From contig NZ_JAMJXC010000004.1 in assembly GCF_023571765.1 (NCBI RefSeq), positions 248,001 to 312,000 on the forward strand: a DNA stretch of 64,000 bases, written 5' to 3'. Both the position numbers and the translations under genes were made by a program. This document shows, piece by piece, positions 52,387-61,350 of the stretch (positions within the stretch are counted from its first letter, which is position 1; each line of letters opens with the position of its first letter). Below the pieces are notes generated by a model. The model had not been told where the DNA came from and ran no database searches. It saw only the letters and a program-made list of their open reading frames with translations. This DNA is from Xanthobacter aminoxidans. Its GTDB lineage: Bacteria; Pseudomonadota; Alphaproteobacteria; Rhizobiales; Xanthobacteraceae.

Positions 52387-54480
52387 ATGGTCGCGGATCG
52401 CGGCGGGCCGCTGCCGACGCTGGAGCGGGCGTGGGAACTCTACCGCGCCGGCGACCTGAGCGGTGCGGAGGCGGTGGCGCGGGCCATCGTCCAGCGCGCC
52501 GTGCTGGGCGAGGCGGCGGCATTGGGCGAGGCGGCGCACCTCGTCGGCGTCATCCTCGTGCAAACTGGGCGCACGGAAGAGGCCGTCAGCTTCATGGCGC
52601 GGGCGGCCGACGCCGATCCCGGCCGGGCCTCCTACCACAGCAACCTGTGCGAGATGCGCCGCCAGACCGGTGACCGGGCCGGCGCCGTCGCCGCCGGGCG
52701 CGCGGCGGTCGCGGCCGATCCCGCCTATGCGGCCGGGCACAACAATCTCGGCATCGCATTGTTCGAGACCGGCGCGCTGGAAGAAGCCCTCGCCTGCTAC
52801 GGCCGGGCCATCGGCCTGCGCCCCACCTTCGCCGAGGCCCACAACAACCTCGGCAATGCATTGCGCGCCAAGGGCCTGCCGGGCGAGGCCATCGCCGCCT
52901 TCCGTGCCGCGCTGGCCCAGCGCGGGCATTATCCGGAAGCCTGGAACAACCTCGGCAACGTGCTGCGCGAGACGGGCGATTTCCGCGAGGCAGACGCCGC
53001 CTTCCACACCGCCATCGCCCAGCGGCGGGACTATGTGGAACCCTACAATTCCCTCGCCCTCTCCCTGTTCGCGCAGGAGCGCAGCGAGGAGGCCTTCGCG
53101 GTGCTGGCGCTGGCCATTTCGGCGGCGCCCGAGCGGCCGGAGCCGGCCTTCTATCTGGCGCAGGGCCTGCTCAACGAGCGCAAGGCGGAGGGCGCGCGCT
53201 CGGCCTGCCAGCGGGCGCTGCGCGCCAACCCGCACCATGTGCCGACGCTGGTCCTCCTCGCCCGCATCCTGCGCGATCTGGAGCGCGGCGACGAGGCGAT
53301 GGACGCCGCCCGCCGGGCGCTGGCCCTCGCCCCGGATGATCTCGACGCGCTGAACGTACTCGGCCTGCTGCTGATGGAAACCGGCGACCTGCGCGGCGCC
53401 TGCGCCCTGTTCGAGCGGGCGCTGGCGAACGATCCCGCATCGGTCAACAACCGCATCAACCTCGTCGCGGCCCGCAAGGTGCGGCCGGACGAGGATATGG
53501 TGACAGCGCTGGAAAGTGCACTCTCAGCCGAGACCGGCGAAGCCGAGCGCATCCCGCTCCATTATGCCCTCGGCAAGGCCTATGACGACCTCGGCCGCCA
53601 CGCCGAGGCCATGGACCAGTTCATCGCCGGCGCCCGGCTGAAGCGCGCGCAGCTGACCTATGACGAGCCCGCCGCGCTGGCCACCTTCGACCGCATCCGC
53701 GCCATTTTCACCCCCGCCTTCCTCGCCGAGCGGGCCGGCATGGGGGATGCGGACGCGCGGCCGATCTTCATCGTCGGCATGCCGCGCTCGGGCAGCACGC
53801 TGGTGGAGCAGATTCTTGCCAGCCATCCCGCCATTCAGGGTGGCGGCGAGATGGACCTGTTCCACCGCGCGGTGAACCGCATCGACCAGGCCTTCGGCGG
53901 CATGGTCCATTATCCCGAGCTGATGCATCTCATCGAGCGGCCGGAGATGGCCGAGATCACCTCCGCCTATCTCGACGCCCTCCCCGCCCGCGCGCCCGGC
54001 AAGCGGCTGGTGGCGGACAAGATGCTCAACAACTACTTCTACCTCGGCCTCATCCACCTCCTGTTCCCGCGCGCCGTCATCATCCATTGCCGGCGCGATC
54101 CGGTGGACACGGCCATCTCCTGCTTCTCCAAGCTGTTCCGCGACGACCTGCCCTACAGCTACGATTTCGCCGAGCTCGCCCGCCACCATGCCGCCTATGC
54201 CGGGCTGATGGCGCACTGGGACGAGGTGCTGCCGGAAGGCACCATCCTGCCCATGGACTACGAGGCAGTGGTGGCCGACATCGAGGGCTCCGCCCGGCGC
54301 CTCATCGCCACCTGCGGGGAGGCATGGGACCCGGCCTGCCTGAAATTCCACGAGACGGAGCGGCCGGTGCGCACGGCCAGCATCACCCAGGTGCGCGAGC
54401 CGCTCTATGCCACCTCGGTCGGCCGCTGGCGGCGCTACGGACCCGCCATCCAGCCGCTGCTGGATGCGCTGGGGCGCTGA
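52387..54480 (+). CDS. TPR-sulfotransferase fusion protein
   Basis: Protein of 697 residues. Residues 1-400 contain about ten tetratricopeptide units (for example AGHNNLGIALFETGALEEAL, AHNNLGNALRAKGL). The C-terminal half is a sulfotransferase domain with the PAPS 5'-phosphosulfate loop GMPRSGSTLVEQIL starting at residue 464 and a 3'-phosphate segment VIIHCRRDPVDTAISCF. This domain is related to tyrosylprotein sulfotransferases and bacterial relatives. The ATG lies 3 bases after the autotransporter stop and no separate ribosome site is seen, so it is translated from the same message. It may sulfate that protein or another cell-surface molecule. Confidence 0.87.
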   Translation: MVADRGGPLPTLERAWELYRAGDLSGAEAVARAIVQRAVLGEAAALGEAAHLVGVILVQTGRTEEAVSFMARAADADPGRASYHSNLCEMRRQTGDRAGAVAAGRAAVAADPAYAAGHNNLGIALFETGALEEALACYGRAIGLRPTFAEAHNNLGNALRAKGLPGEAIAAFRAALAQRGHYPEAWNNLGNVLRETGDFREADAAFHTAIAQRRDYVEPYNSLALSLFAQERSEEAFAVLALAISAAPERPEPAFYLAQGLLNERKAEGARSACQRALRANPHHVPTLVLLARILRDLERGDEAMDAARRALALAPDDLDALNVLGLLLMETGDLRGACALFERALANDPASVNNRINLVAARKVRPDEDMVTALESALSAETGEAERIPLHYALGKAYDDLGRHAEAMDQFIAGARLKRAQLTYDEPAALATFDRIRAIFTPAFLAERAGMGDADARPIFIVGMPRSGSTLVEQILASHPAIQGGGEMDLFHRAVNRIDQAFGGMVHYPELMHLIERPEMAEITSAYLDALPARAPGKRLVADKMLNNYFYLGLIHLLFPRAVIIHCRRDPVDTAISCFSKLFRDDLPYSYDFAELARHHAAYAGLMAHWDEVLPEGTILPMDYEAVVADIEGSARRLIATCGEAWDPACLKFHETERPVRTASITQVREPLYATSVGRWRRYGPAIQPLLDALGR

Positions 54481-54484
54481 GACT

Positions 54485-55315
54485 TCAACGTTTGTTCCGG
54501 CGCAGGAGCCGCATCTGCACCCGCGCGAAAACGCCGGAAACGAGGCCCTGCAGGCGCGCGATGGCGGCAAGCTGCGCGGTCGGTGCGGAAATGAAGCCCC
54601 CGCGCTCGGCGGTGCGGACAAGATGCGCCGCCACCACCTGCGGCGCGAGCGGCTGGCCGGAGCCGGCAAACGGCGCGATGGCGGCGGGACGCCGCGGACG
54701 CTCCTGGGCGAGCTGCGGCGTGTCCGTATCCGATGGCACAGAGACCGTCACGCTGACGCCGGCTGCGGCCAGCTCGATGCGCAGCGCCTCGGCGAACCCG
54801 CGCACCGCGAACTTGGACGCGCAATAGCCGGCATAGCCCGCGACCCCGAACAGCCCGGCGGCGGAGGAGACCATGGCGATGTGCCCCTGCCCCGCCGCCA
54901 CCATGAACGGGGCTGCAGCACGCACGAGATTCGCGGTGCCGAGAAAATTGGTTTCCATCTGGGCCCCCGTGGCGGCGACGTCCTGCTCCAGGAAGAAGCC
55001 CGGCTCGACGATGCCTGCGCTCGCCACAACCCAGAGCGGCGGCCCGTGGTGCGCGACGAGGGCGTCCGCCAGCGCGGCGCATGCCGCAGAATCGCGCACG
55101 TCGAGCGTGTGGGCGACCACGACGATTCGCTGCGCCTCCAGATTCGACCGCGCCCGGGCAAGTCGCGCCGGATCGCGACCGAGAATCGCAACCGTGCAAC
55201 CTCTGTTCCCAAGGATTTCCGCGACGCAAAGGCCGATGCCACTCGCCCCCCCGCTGATGATGGCGAGGGGCCGGTGCGGGCGGCCAGACCCTGCTGCGAC
55301 CAAATGCTCCGACAT
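54485..55315 (-). CDS. Short-chain dehydrogenase/reductase
   Basis: Rossmann-fold oxidoreductase of 276 residues. The cofactor motif GGASGIG is at residues 22-28 and the catalytic triad includes Ser150 or Ser151, Tyr164 and Lys168 in YCASK. The general pattern, including DTDTPQLAQE, resembles 3-ketodihydrosphingosine reductases and related lipid-modifying SDRs; that assignment is tentative. Its stop is 4 bases from that of the sulfotransferase, with which it converges. It is divergent from the polysaccharide export gene. Confidence 0.8.
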   Translation of the reverse strand: MSEHLVAAGSGRPHRPLAIISGGASGIGLCVAEILGNRGCTVAILGRDPARLARARSNLEAQRIVVVAHTLDVRDSAACAALADALVAHHGPPLWVVASAGIVEPGFFLEQDVAATGAQMETNFLGTANLVRAAAPFMVAAGQGHIAMVSSAAGLFGVAGYAGYCASKFAVRGFAEALRIELAAAGVSVTVSVPSDTDTPQLAQERPRRPAAIAPFAGSGQPLAPQVVAAHLVRTAERGGFISAPTAQLAAIARLQGLVSGVFARVQMRLLRRNKR

Positions 55316-55415
55316 GGCAGACTTACCTTGTTACCGCCTTACGTTCGGTAGCCGAGGGCACCGATGGCGCCGCGATACCTTGCAACTGCACCTGCCAACT
55401 GCGCATTTTTGCGGG

Positions 55416-55461
55416 ACAACGTTGACGTGTTGCAGTACCGCAACGCTCCCTTAAACGTTGT
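55416..55461. promoter_or_regulatory. Nested inverted repeats between SDR and export genes
   Basis: ACAACGTT (55416-55423) and AACGTTGT (55454-55461) are an 8-base inverted pair with 36 bases between their centres, each holding the palindrome AACGTT. Between them lies GTTGC (55429-55433) and GCAAC (55440-55444). This lies in the 179-base divergent gap, and is a good candidate for a regulator binding site controlling the capsule genes. Confidence 0.45.
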
Positions 55462-55494
55462 GTGGCTAGGTCGCAGTGCATGGCGAGGGGATGT

Positions 55495-56691
55495 ATGATA
55501 GCCCTGCTCCTCCAGCGGCGGGACCGTAGCGCGTCAATGTTGTCAGCAAAGAAATTTTTCGCATCGCTGCTGATCGCGGCCGCAACCTGCGGCTGCACGG
55601 CCTTACCCTCTTCCGGCCCATCCCGCGTCGAGATCGAGATGACGCAGCCCACCGACGACCAGCGCTATCTGCTGGTGGACGTGGACGACCGCACGCTGTC
55701 CCTTCTGGCGCAGGAGCGCCCCGCCACCTTCGGCGGCCGCTTCGGCGACTATCGCCCGCCCACCCGCTACGTGGTGGGCGTGGGCGACGTCATTTCCGTC
55801 ACCATCTGGGAAGCGGCGGCCGGCGGCTTGTTCTCCGGCCCGATCATCGACCGGCTCGGCACCGGCTCGCGCAGCACCGCCATCCCCGAGCAGCAGGTGG
55901 CGCAGGACGGCTCCATCACCGTGCCCTATGCCGGGCGCATCCCGGTGGCTGGCCGCACCACGGCGCAGATCGAAGCCGCCGTGGTCGAGAAGCTGAGCGG
56001 CAAGGCCATCGAGCCGCAGGTGGTTGTGGTGGTCACGCGCAGCGTCAGCAACGCGGCCACCGTACTCGGCGAAGCCACCTCCGGCGCGGTCGTGCCGCTG
56101 TCCCCGCGGGGCGACCGGGTGCTGGACGTGGTCGCCGCCGCCGGCGGCATCAAGATTCCCGCCCACGAGGTGTTCGTGCGCCTGAGCCGCGGCGGCACCA
56201 CCGTGACCGTGCCCATGCAGGCGCTGCTCAACGATCCGAAGGAGGACGTCTACGTCCGCCCGCTGGACAAGATCGTGCTGATCCGCGATCCGCAGACCTA
56301 CACCGTGTTCGGCGCCGCCGGAAACCCGACCATCGTGCCGTTCGATGCGGTGGGCATCACGCTGGAAGAAGCGGTGGCCCGCGTTGGCGGCCTGATCGAT
56401 TCCCGTGCCGATCCGTCCGGCGTCTATCTGATGCGCATCGAGCCGGCGCGCTTCGCCGCCCGCCTGCGGCCGGATTCCCAGCCCTTGGAGAGCAACGGCT
56501 ATGTCCGCGTGATCTACCGCTGGAACATGCGCGACCCGAATTTCGTGTTCCTCGCCCGCAGCTTCCAGATCCGCAAAAAGGATGCGATCTACGTCGCCAA
56601 TGCGCCTCTGGCGGACCTGCAGAAGATCACCTCACTGTTCAACTCCGTCGCCCAGCCCGTGGTCAGCACGGTCTCTGTGGCGGCGCAATAG
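55495..56691 (+). CDS. Polysaccharide export outer-membrane lipoprotein (OPX; KpsD/BexD/Wza family)
   Basis: Outer-membrane channel component for capsule or exopolysaccharide export, 398 residues. A good GCGAGGGG site precedes the ATG at 55495; a GTG at 55462 and an ATG at 55537 are weaker. A signal sequence leads to a lipobox-like CGC-TALPSSGP, whose last Cys is probably lipidated. The polysaccharide-export domain is seen in YVVGVGDVISVTIWEAA and IPVAGRTTAQIEAAVVEKL, followed by SLBB-like segments. It is followed by an inner-membrane co-polymerase gene 7 bases later. Confidence 0.88.
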   Translation: MIALLLQRRDRSASMLSAKKFFASLLIAAATCGCTALPSSGPSRVEIEMTQPTDDQRYLLVDVDDRTLSLLAQERPATFGGRFGDYRPPTRYVVGVGDVISVTIWEAAAGGLFSGPIIDRLGTGSRSTAIPEQQVAQDGSITVPYAGRIPVAGRTTAQIEAAVVEKLSGKAIEPQVVVVVTRSVSNAATVLGEATSGAVVPLSPRGDRVLDVVAAAGGIKIPAHEVFVRLSRGGTTVTVPMQALLNDPKEDVYVRPLDKIVLIRDPQTYTVFGAAGNPTIVPFDAVGITLEEAVARVGGLIDSRADPSGVYLMRIEPARFAARLRPDSQPLESNGYVRVIYRWNMRDPNFVFLARSFQIRKKDAIYVANAPLADLQKITSLFNSVAQPVVSTVSVAAQ

Positions 56692-56698
56692 GGCCGGC

Positions 56699-58048
56699 AT
56701 GGTCTCCCCGGCGCGTGCGTCCAGCGAGATCGCGAAGACGAGCCTGAAGGAAGGTGCGGCGGCACCGCAGAGCGGCCTCTTCGGCCGCCTGCGCGGCGTG
56801 CTGCCGGCGGTGGCGGAGCACGTCCGGCGTGTCGTTCCAGCCTTCGCCCGCCAGTCCGCCACCGCGCCCGCACCAGCAGGAAGGGCTGGTCCCGTCCCGC
56901 AACCGCATGCGGACGGGCGCACGAATGCCGGCGACCGCAGGCGCGCGAAACCCATCACCCGGCGCCAACTCGCGGCGGTCGCCTTCGGGCTCTGCGTTCT
57001 TCTGCCGACGCTCGCGAGCTTTCTCTATCTGGCCTTCGTCGCGGTTCCCCAGTTCCGTTCGGAGGCCCGCTTCGTGGTGCGCGGCAATCTCAAGGACGTG
57101 GCCGGCAGCGGCAGCGCGGTGGGCAACCTGCCGGCGCTGTCCAACTACCAGGAAGCCCGCCTCGTGCTGGAGTACACCCGCAGCCACGCCATCATCGACG
57201 CCATGCAGAAGCAGCTCGACCTGCGCCGCCTGTTCGGCATCACGGCGCGCGATCCCGTCTTCGGCCTCGCCCAGGGGGCCAGCGAGGAAATGCTGCTCGA
57301 TTACTGGAACCGGCAGGTGAAGGCGAGCCTTGAGGTCGTCTCGGGGGTGATCACGCTCGACGTGTACGCCTTCAGCCCGGAGAGCGCGGCGTTCCTCGGC
57401 GCCGCCATCCTGCGCCAGCTGGAGGCGGTGGCCAACGAGCTCACCGTTCGCAATCGCGGCGACCGTGTGCTCCAGGCGGAAACCGAGGAGCGCGCCGCCT
57501 TCACCGACCTCGCGCTGGTGCGCACCGAGGTCGAAGCGTTCCGCAACGCCCAGGGCACAGTCAATCCGGTGCTCAGCGCAGCCGTTTCCTACGCCATGAT
57601 CGGCAAGCTGCGCGATCAACGGGCGGCACTGAACACCGACCTCAGCACGGCACGGGCCCGTCTTATGGAAGATTCGCCTGTGGTGCGCGCGCTCAAGGAG
57701 CGCCTGCGCTCGCTCGATGAGAAGATCGAAGCGCTCGACACCGAGCTGCTCGGCCGGTCGGACAAGCAGCCCGGGACGAGTTCGAACCTGCTCGCCTCGG
57801 CGGAGCTGGAGGTCCGTCGCGGCCTCGCCGAGCAGCGCTTGCGGCAAGCAGAGACCGAGCTGCTCGACGCGCGGCTCCAGCAGGCGGAGAAGCAGGTCTA
57901 CATCCTGACCTTCATGTCTCCGACCATGCTCACAGAAAAGAACTTTCCCAACCCCCTCTCCCAGACCATGGCAGTGTTCGCCACCCTGTTCGCCTGCTGG
58001 GCCGTGGTGGCTCTTTGCATCGAAGGCATCTACGCCCGCAGCCATTGA
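56699..58048 (+). CDS. Capsule export inner-membrane protein (KpsE/BexC/WcbD-like)
   Basis: Co-polymerase/adaptor of 449 residues with two membrane helices. An unusual N-terminal stretch of about 85 residues rich in Ala and Pro precedes the first helix (RRQLAAVAFGLCVLLPTLASFLYLAFVAVP). The periplasmic part is a long coiled-coil region (ALKERLRSLDEKIEALDTELLG), and a second helix (MAVFATLFACWAVVALCIEGI) ends the protein. KpsE and BexC proteins have this layout and link the ABC exporter to the OPX channel. The KpsM/KpsT transporter itself is not in the window. The start at 56699 lies 7 bases after the OPX stop. Confidence 0.85.
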   Translation: MVSPARASSEIAKTSLKEGAAAPQSGLFGRLRGVLPAVAEHVRRVVPAFARQSATAPAPAGRAGPVPQPHADGRTNAGDRRRAKPITRRQLAAVAFGLCVLLPTLASFLYLAFVAVPQFRSEARFVVRGNLKDVAGSGSAVGNLPALSNYQEARLVLEYTRSHAIIDAMQKQLDLRRLFGITARDPVFGLAQGASEEMLLDYWNRQVKASLEVVSGVITLDVYAFSPESAAFLGAAILRQLEAVANELTVRNRGDRVLQAETEERAAFTDLALVRTEVEAFRNAQGTVNPVLSAAVSYAMIGKLRDQRAALNTDLSTARARLMEDSPVVRALKERLRSLDEKIEALDTELLGRSDKQPGTSSNLLASAELEVRRGLAEQRLRQAETELLDARLQQAEKQVYILTFMSPTMLTEKNFPNPLSQTMAVFATLFACWAVVALCIEGIYARSH

Positions 58049-58087
58049 GCCAAGGGTGGCCTGTGCGCGATTCACAAAAGGCTCCCC

Positions 58088-59158
58088 TCAGGCAGGCTCG
58101 ACCGGGGCCTCCTCGGTGGCCTCGTCAGCGCGCCGGAACGCCTCGGAAATGTCCGTGAAGATCTGGCTGTCGGCGGCAAGCAGATCCTGGGCCGAGGGCC
58201 ATTCGCGCACAAGTTCCGTCAGCTTCAGGACCTGCCGCGACCAGCTGTATTCGGGCAGGGGCGGCAGATTGACGTCCAGCACCGCGCCGAGGGTCTCCCA
58301 ATAGGTCTCGACATCACTCGACAGGCCCACCACATCCATCTCGGAAAGGGTCTGGAGCGCGGCTTCAACCGCCGTCTCTTCGAGCTGCTCGTCCGAGCTG
58401 CGGCAGGTCAGGAGGCGGGCCACAGGGCTGACCAGCAGCCGGCGCTCGCTGGAATTCAGCGATCCGAGCCAGGTCTCCAGATCCTCCATCTCATCAAGGC
58501 TGGTCTTGCCAAGGCTGTTGACCAGCGGCTTGTGAGTCTCGTTGAGCACGGAAAACGCGAGGTTGGGCGTCTTCACCGCCCAGCGCAGCACCAGCAGCTC
58601 TTCCGCCAGTTCCTCGAACGGATCCCGAACAAGCACCGAGCACCTGAAGTTCTGATGCCGCAGATGCGGCTCGTAGGCGCGAAAGAAAATACGCCCTGAA
58701 CAGAAGATAGACGACGAAAAAGCAATACCAATGATAGAGCGCACCGCCTCTTCTGGAACACGATCGAGGCGCGTGAAGGTCATATGAAAGAAATTCTGCA
58801 AAGGATCATTCAGGCCAGCCTGCGGAAAAAGGCGTGTCTCCAGCCGAAACAACTTGGTATCGGCCTTGGCAGTTTCGGGGCGGCGCCGGTAGATCCTGAT
58901 ATTCGTGGCTTCGTCATAGAGCTCCACGTCCGGATACTGGGAGAGGTCGGGAATCTGGTGCTCGTCGATATAAAAGCCGCAGATGCCGGTGTCGTGCAGG
59001 CCATGCTCGCGCAGCAGCGGGCGCAAGACCGTCGCGGGCAGCACCACGCGCTTCTCGCCACCCATGAACACCGCCACACGTGGCGTGGCGGAAGGATGGT
59101 CGGGCATGACCCAACCCACGATCCGCGTCCCCACATCCTCGTCGATGCTAAACAGCAC
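58088..59158 (-). CDS. Unknown capsule-locus protein
   Basis: Predicted cytoplasmic protein of 356 residues, not recognised. The first 100 residues are strand-rich (TRIVGWVMPDHPSATPRVAVFMGGEKRVVLP), in the manner of a small beta domain; the rest is helical, with an ending rich in acidic residues. No glycosyltransferase or Walker motif is visible. It is the last gene of a five-gene minus-strand set with epimerase, glycosyltransferase, methyltransferase and co-polymerase; 45 bases separate it from the latter. Context suggests a role in the synthesis, modification or export of the same polysaccharide. Confidence 0.65.
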   Translation of the reverse strand: MLFSIDEDVGTRIVGWVMPDHPSATPRVAVFMGGEKRVVLPATVLRPLLREHGLHDTGICGFYIDEHQIPDLSQYPDVELYDEATNIRIYRRRPETAKADTKLFRLETRLFPQAGLNDPLQNFFHMTFTRLDRVPEEAVRSIIGIAFSSSIFCSGRIFFRAYEPHLRHQNFRCSVLVRDPFEELAEELLVLRWAVKTPNLAFSVLNETHKPLVNSLGKTSLDEMEDLETWLGSLNSSERRLLVSPVARLLTCRSSDEQLEETAVEAALQTLSEMDVVGLSSDVETYWETLGAVLDVNLPPLPEYSWSRQVLKLTELVREWPSAQDLLAADSQIFTDISEAFRRADEATEEAPVEPA

Positions 59159-59203
59159 GGCGCACCTCTTGGCCGACCATGATCACGGCGGAACCTCCTT
59201 CCA

Positions 59204-60490
59204 TCAGCGGCGGTGGTCGCGGATCACGGCGACGAGGATCATGGCATTGATCCAGATGATGCCGGACAGCACGAACACGAACAGGCTGGTCTGGAACCAG
59301 CCGGGGGGCGCGGGGTTCGTCGACATGCTCGGGGGGACGAAAACGTTGACGAAGGCCGCCTGGCCGCGCGCCCGCCGATCCGCCTCCTGCAGGCCCGCCA
59401 CGGCGATGGACTGCAGCATCTCGGCGAATCTCACGTCAAGCTCGGATTCCTCGAACGACGTAAGCGCCGAGGCCGCCGTCGTCTTGCTGCCGCTTTGGGC
59501 GATCGTGCCCTTGAGGGAGACGATTTCGCTGTTGAGGGCGCGCAATCGATCCCGCAGCACCACGAGCGTCGGTCCGTCGGGAGCCGAGAGGCGGGTCAGG
59601 GCGCGCACCTCCCGGTCGGCGGCGATGCGCTCATGCTCAAGCCGCAGTAGGCTCTCGCTCAGCATCTGAGCCGCCTGGACCGGGTCTACCGCGCGCTGGC
59701 GGACCCGCCATTCCTGCTGGTGGGCGAGGGCTTCGGCGAAACGATGCTGGGCGCTGACCAACTGCTCCCTGGCACGCCGGACGGCATCAGCGCGGGTCTG
59801 CACCACCACATCGTTGAGGAGCCGCTCGCCATCTTTCAGGATCCGGTCCGCGATGGTGCGGGCATCCTCTGGGGTGAAGGCCCAGACGCGCAGCAGCACG
59901 ATGTCCGAGCGACGGTCGACCGAGGCCCGAACGTGGCGGTTCCAGTAGCGCCTGAGCTGCTCCAGGTTCGCGTCAGCGCGCAGCGCCTGGAACGGATCGA
60001 TGTCCGGGCGGGTGAAGAAGGGGCGGATCCACCCTTCCTGGTCCAGGCGCGCCACGTAGTCGAGGCTGGCCACGTAATTGGTGAGCAGGAAGGGGGCTTG
60101 GGCATGGGAGAGGAACGCTGCTCCACCGCCGAGAATGGAGGAGAGGCCACTGAGCGCGCTCGACACCGCCCCCTTTATGCCCTCGTCGCTGAAGCTCGAA
60201 TCGGCATTTCCGGAAAGGCCCTCGCGGATCGCGACGCGGGCTTCCGACAGGTAGAGCGGGCTCGCCACCAAGCCGGCATAGAGCGCCGCCACGGCGGTGG
60301 GCAGAACCACCATGAGCGCGAAAGTCAAGCGCAGCAGGGCGAACCAACGCGCTGAAGCGGTCGCCCCGGTCCCATAGGTGCGCGGGAGCCGGCGCCAGCG
60401 GAGCACGGGACGCACGAAAGGCAGCACCGCGAAAGCGCGGCTGCGCTGGATGAGGACCCGGATGGGCGGCGCGTCGGGCAGCCCGGCCAT
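59204..60490 (-). CDS. Second KpsE/BexC-like capsule export protein
   Basis: Inner-membrane co-polymerase of 428 residues with a short N-terminal cytosolic part, a helix around residue 55-75 (LTFALMVVLPTAVAALYAGLVASPL), a periplasmic region with LSSILGGGAAFL and coiled-coil segments, and a second helix (FQTSLFVFVLSGIIWINAMILVAVI). It is clearly of the same family as the protein at 56699, but with different length and sequence. The ATG at 60490 is chosen because GCGAGG lies 5 bases before it; a GTG two codons upstream overlaps the methyltransferase stop. It is transcribed in the opposite direction to the first copy. Confidence 0.82.
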   Translation of the reverse strand: MAGLPDAPPIRVLIQRSRAFAVLPFVRPVLRWRRLPRTYGTGATASARWFALLRLTFALMVVLPTAVAALYAGLVASPLYLSEARVAIREGLSGNADSSFSDEGIKGAVSSALSGLSSILGGGAAFLSHAQAPFLLTNYVASLDYVARLDQEGWIRPFFTRPDIDPFQALRADANLEQLRRYWNRHVRASVDRRSDIVLLRVWAFTPEDARTIADRILKDGERLLNDVVVQTRADAVRRAREQLVSAQHRFAEALAHQQEWRVRQRAVDPVQAAQMLSESLLRLEHERIAADREVRALTRLSAPDGPTLVVLRDRLRALNSEIVSLKGTIAQSGSKTTAASALTSFEESELDVRFAEMLQSIAVAGLQEADRRARGQAAFVNVFVPPSMSTNPAPPGWFQTSLFVFVLSGIIWINAMILVAVIRDHRR

Positions 60491-60492
60491 CG

Positions 60493-61350
60493 TCACCTCG
60501 CCTTCAACACCACGACGTCCTGGAAATCATGCAGCGCCCCGATGGCCACGTCCACGACATCGAATCTCCCAGCCCATTCCCGGCGGACATAGGCTTCGGA
60601 CACGAACGTTATGCCATAGTCGTAGGCGTCGCTGTCCAGGTGGCAATCCTGACGGATGAAGCTGTAGCCGCGCCCCCGGCACAGCTCCACGGCGGTGGCA
60701 TCGACCACTTGGCGCGGAATGGCGAGCATCTCGAAGATGGGCGCCTCGTCGATGGCCCGCTGCAGCGCCCGCGCGCCGTGGATGGAGAGCATCAGGGTCG
60801 CGCCGGGCCGCGCCACGCGGGCGAGCTCCCCGAGATAGAAGAGATGATCGCGCTCGCTCAGATGGCTGAACACCGATATGGAGACGACCGCGTCGAAACT
60901 GTCATCCGCTGCCGGCAACGGCATGCGGGGCGCGGTCAGCACCGCCTCCACATGGGAGAGATGGCTCCCCACCCATGCGATGTTGCTGGGGTCCACATCC
61001 ATGCCCACGTAACGGCCGCGAAAGCCGTGAAACATCCGCGCGAGGCGGCCGACGCCCACGCCGAAATCGAGGATCGAGCGGAAATCGCGCAGCGGCACGG
61101 GGCTGAGTGCGCTCAGCGCCCGCATGAAGTCGACACCGTGGCTCGCGAAATGGGCAGGGTCGGTGAGTCCGGAGGTCACGCGCATCAGCTCGGCGGGCGG
61201 CAGCGGCGCGATCTCACCCTCCGGGGCCCAGACGCCACCACGGGGAAGGTTGCGCTCCAGCCAAGCGTTCAGATCGCCGTCGACGCCATCGGCGCACGCC
61301 TCGTCCCTGCCGCGCGGTTCTTTTTCTGCAACGACCATCTCTTTATTCAT
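60493..61350 (-). CDS. Class I SAM-dependent methyltransferase
   Basis: Methyltransferase of 285 residues. Motif I is DFGVGVGR at residues 95-102, the SAM ribose-binding acidic residue lies in VGMDVDPSN, and SISVFSHL with the following helix forms the motif of the Methyltransf_11 fold. There is no membrane helix. It overlaps the glycosyltransferase stop by four bases (ATGA) and its stop lies next to the start of the second co-polymerase, so all are translated together. The probable target is a sugar or a reducing-end group of the polysaccharide. Confidence 0.85.
   Translation of the reverse strand: MNKEMVVAEKEPRGRDEACADGVDGDLNAWLERNLPRGGVWAPEGEIAPLPPAELMRVTSGLTDPAHFASHGVDFMRALSALSPVPLRDFRSILDFGVGVGRLARMFHGFRGRYVGMDVDPSNIAWVGSHLSHVEAVLTAPRMPLPAADDSFDAVVSISVFSHLSERDHLFYLGELARVARPGATLMLSIHGARALQRAIDEAPIFEMLAIPRQVVDATAVELCRGRGYSFIRQDCHLDSDAYDYGITFVSEAYVRREWAGRFDVVDVAIGALHDFQDVVVLKAR

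Noticed and set aside
50659-53238. An 859-codon minus-strand frame across the end of the autotransporter and the start of the sulfotransferase
   Set aside because: It spans two well-supported plus-strand genes and its translation has no recognisable domain.
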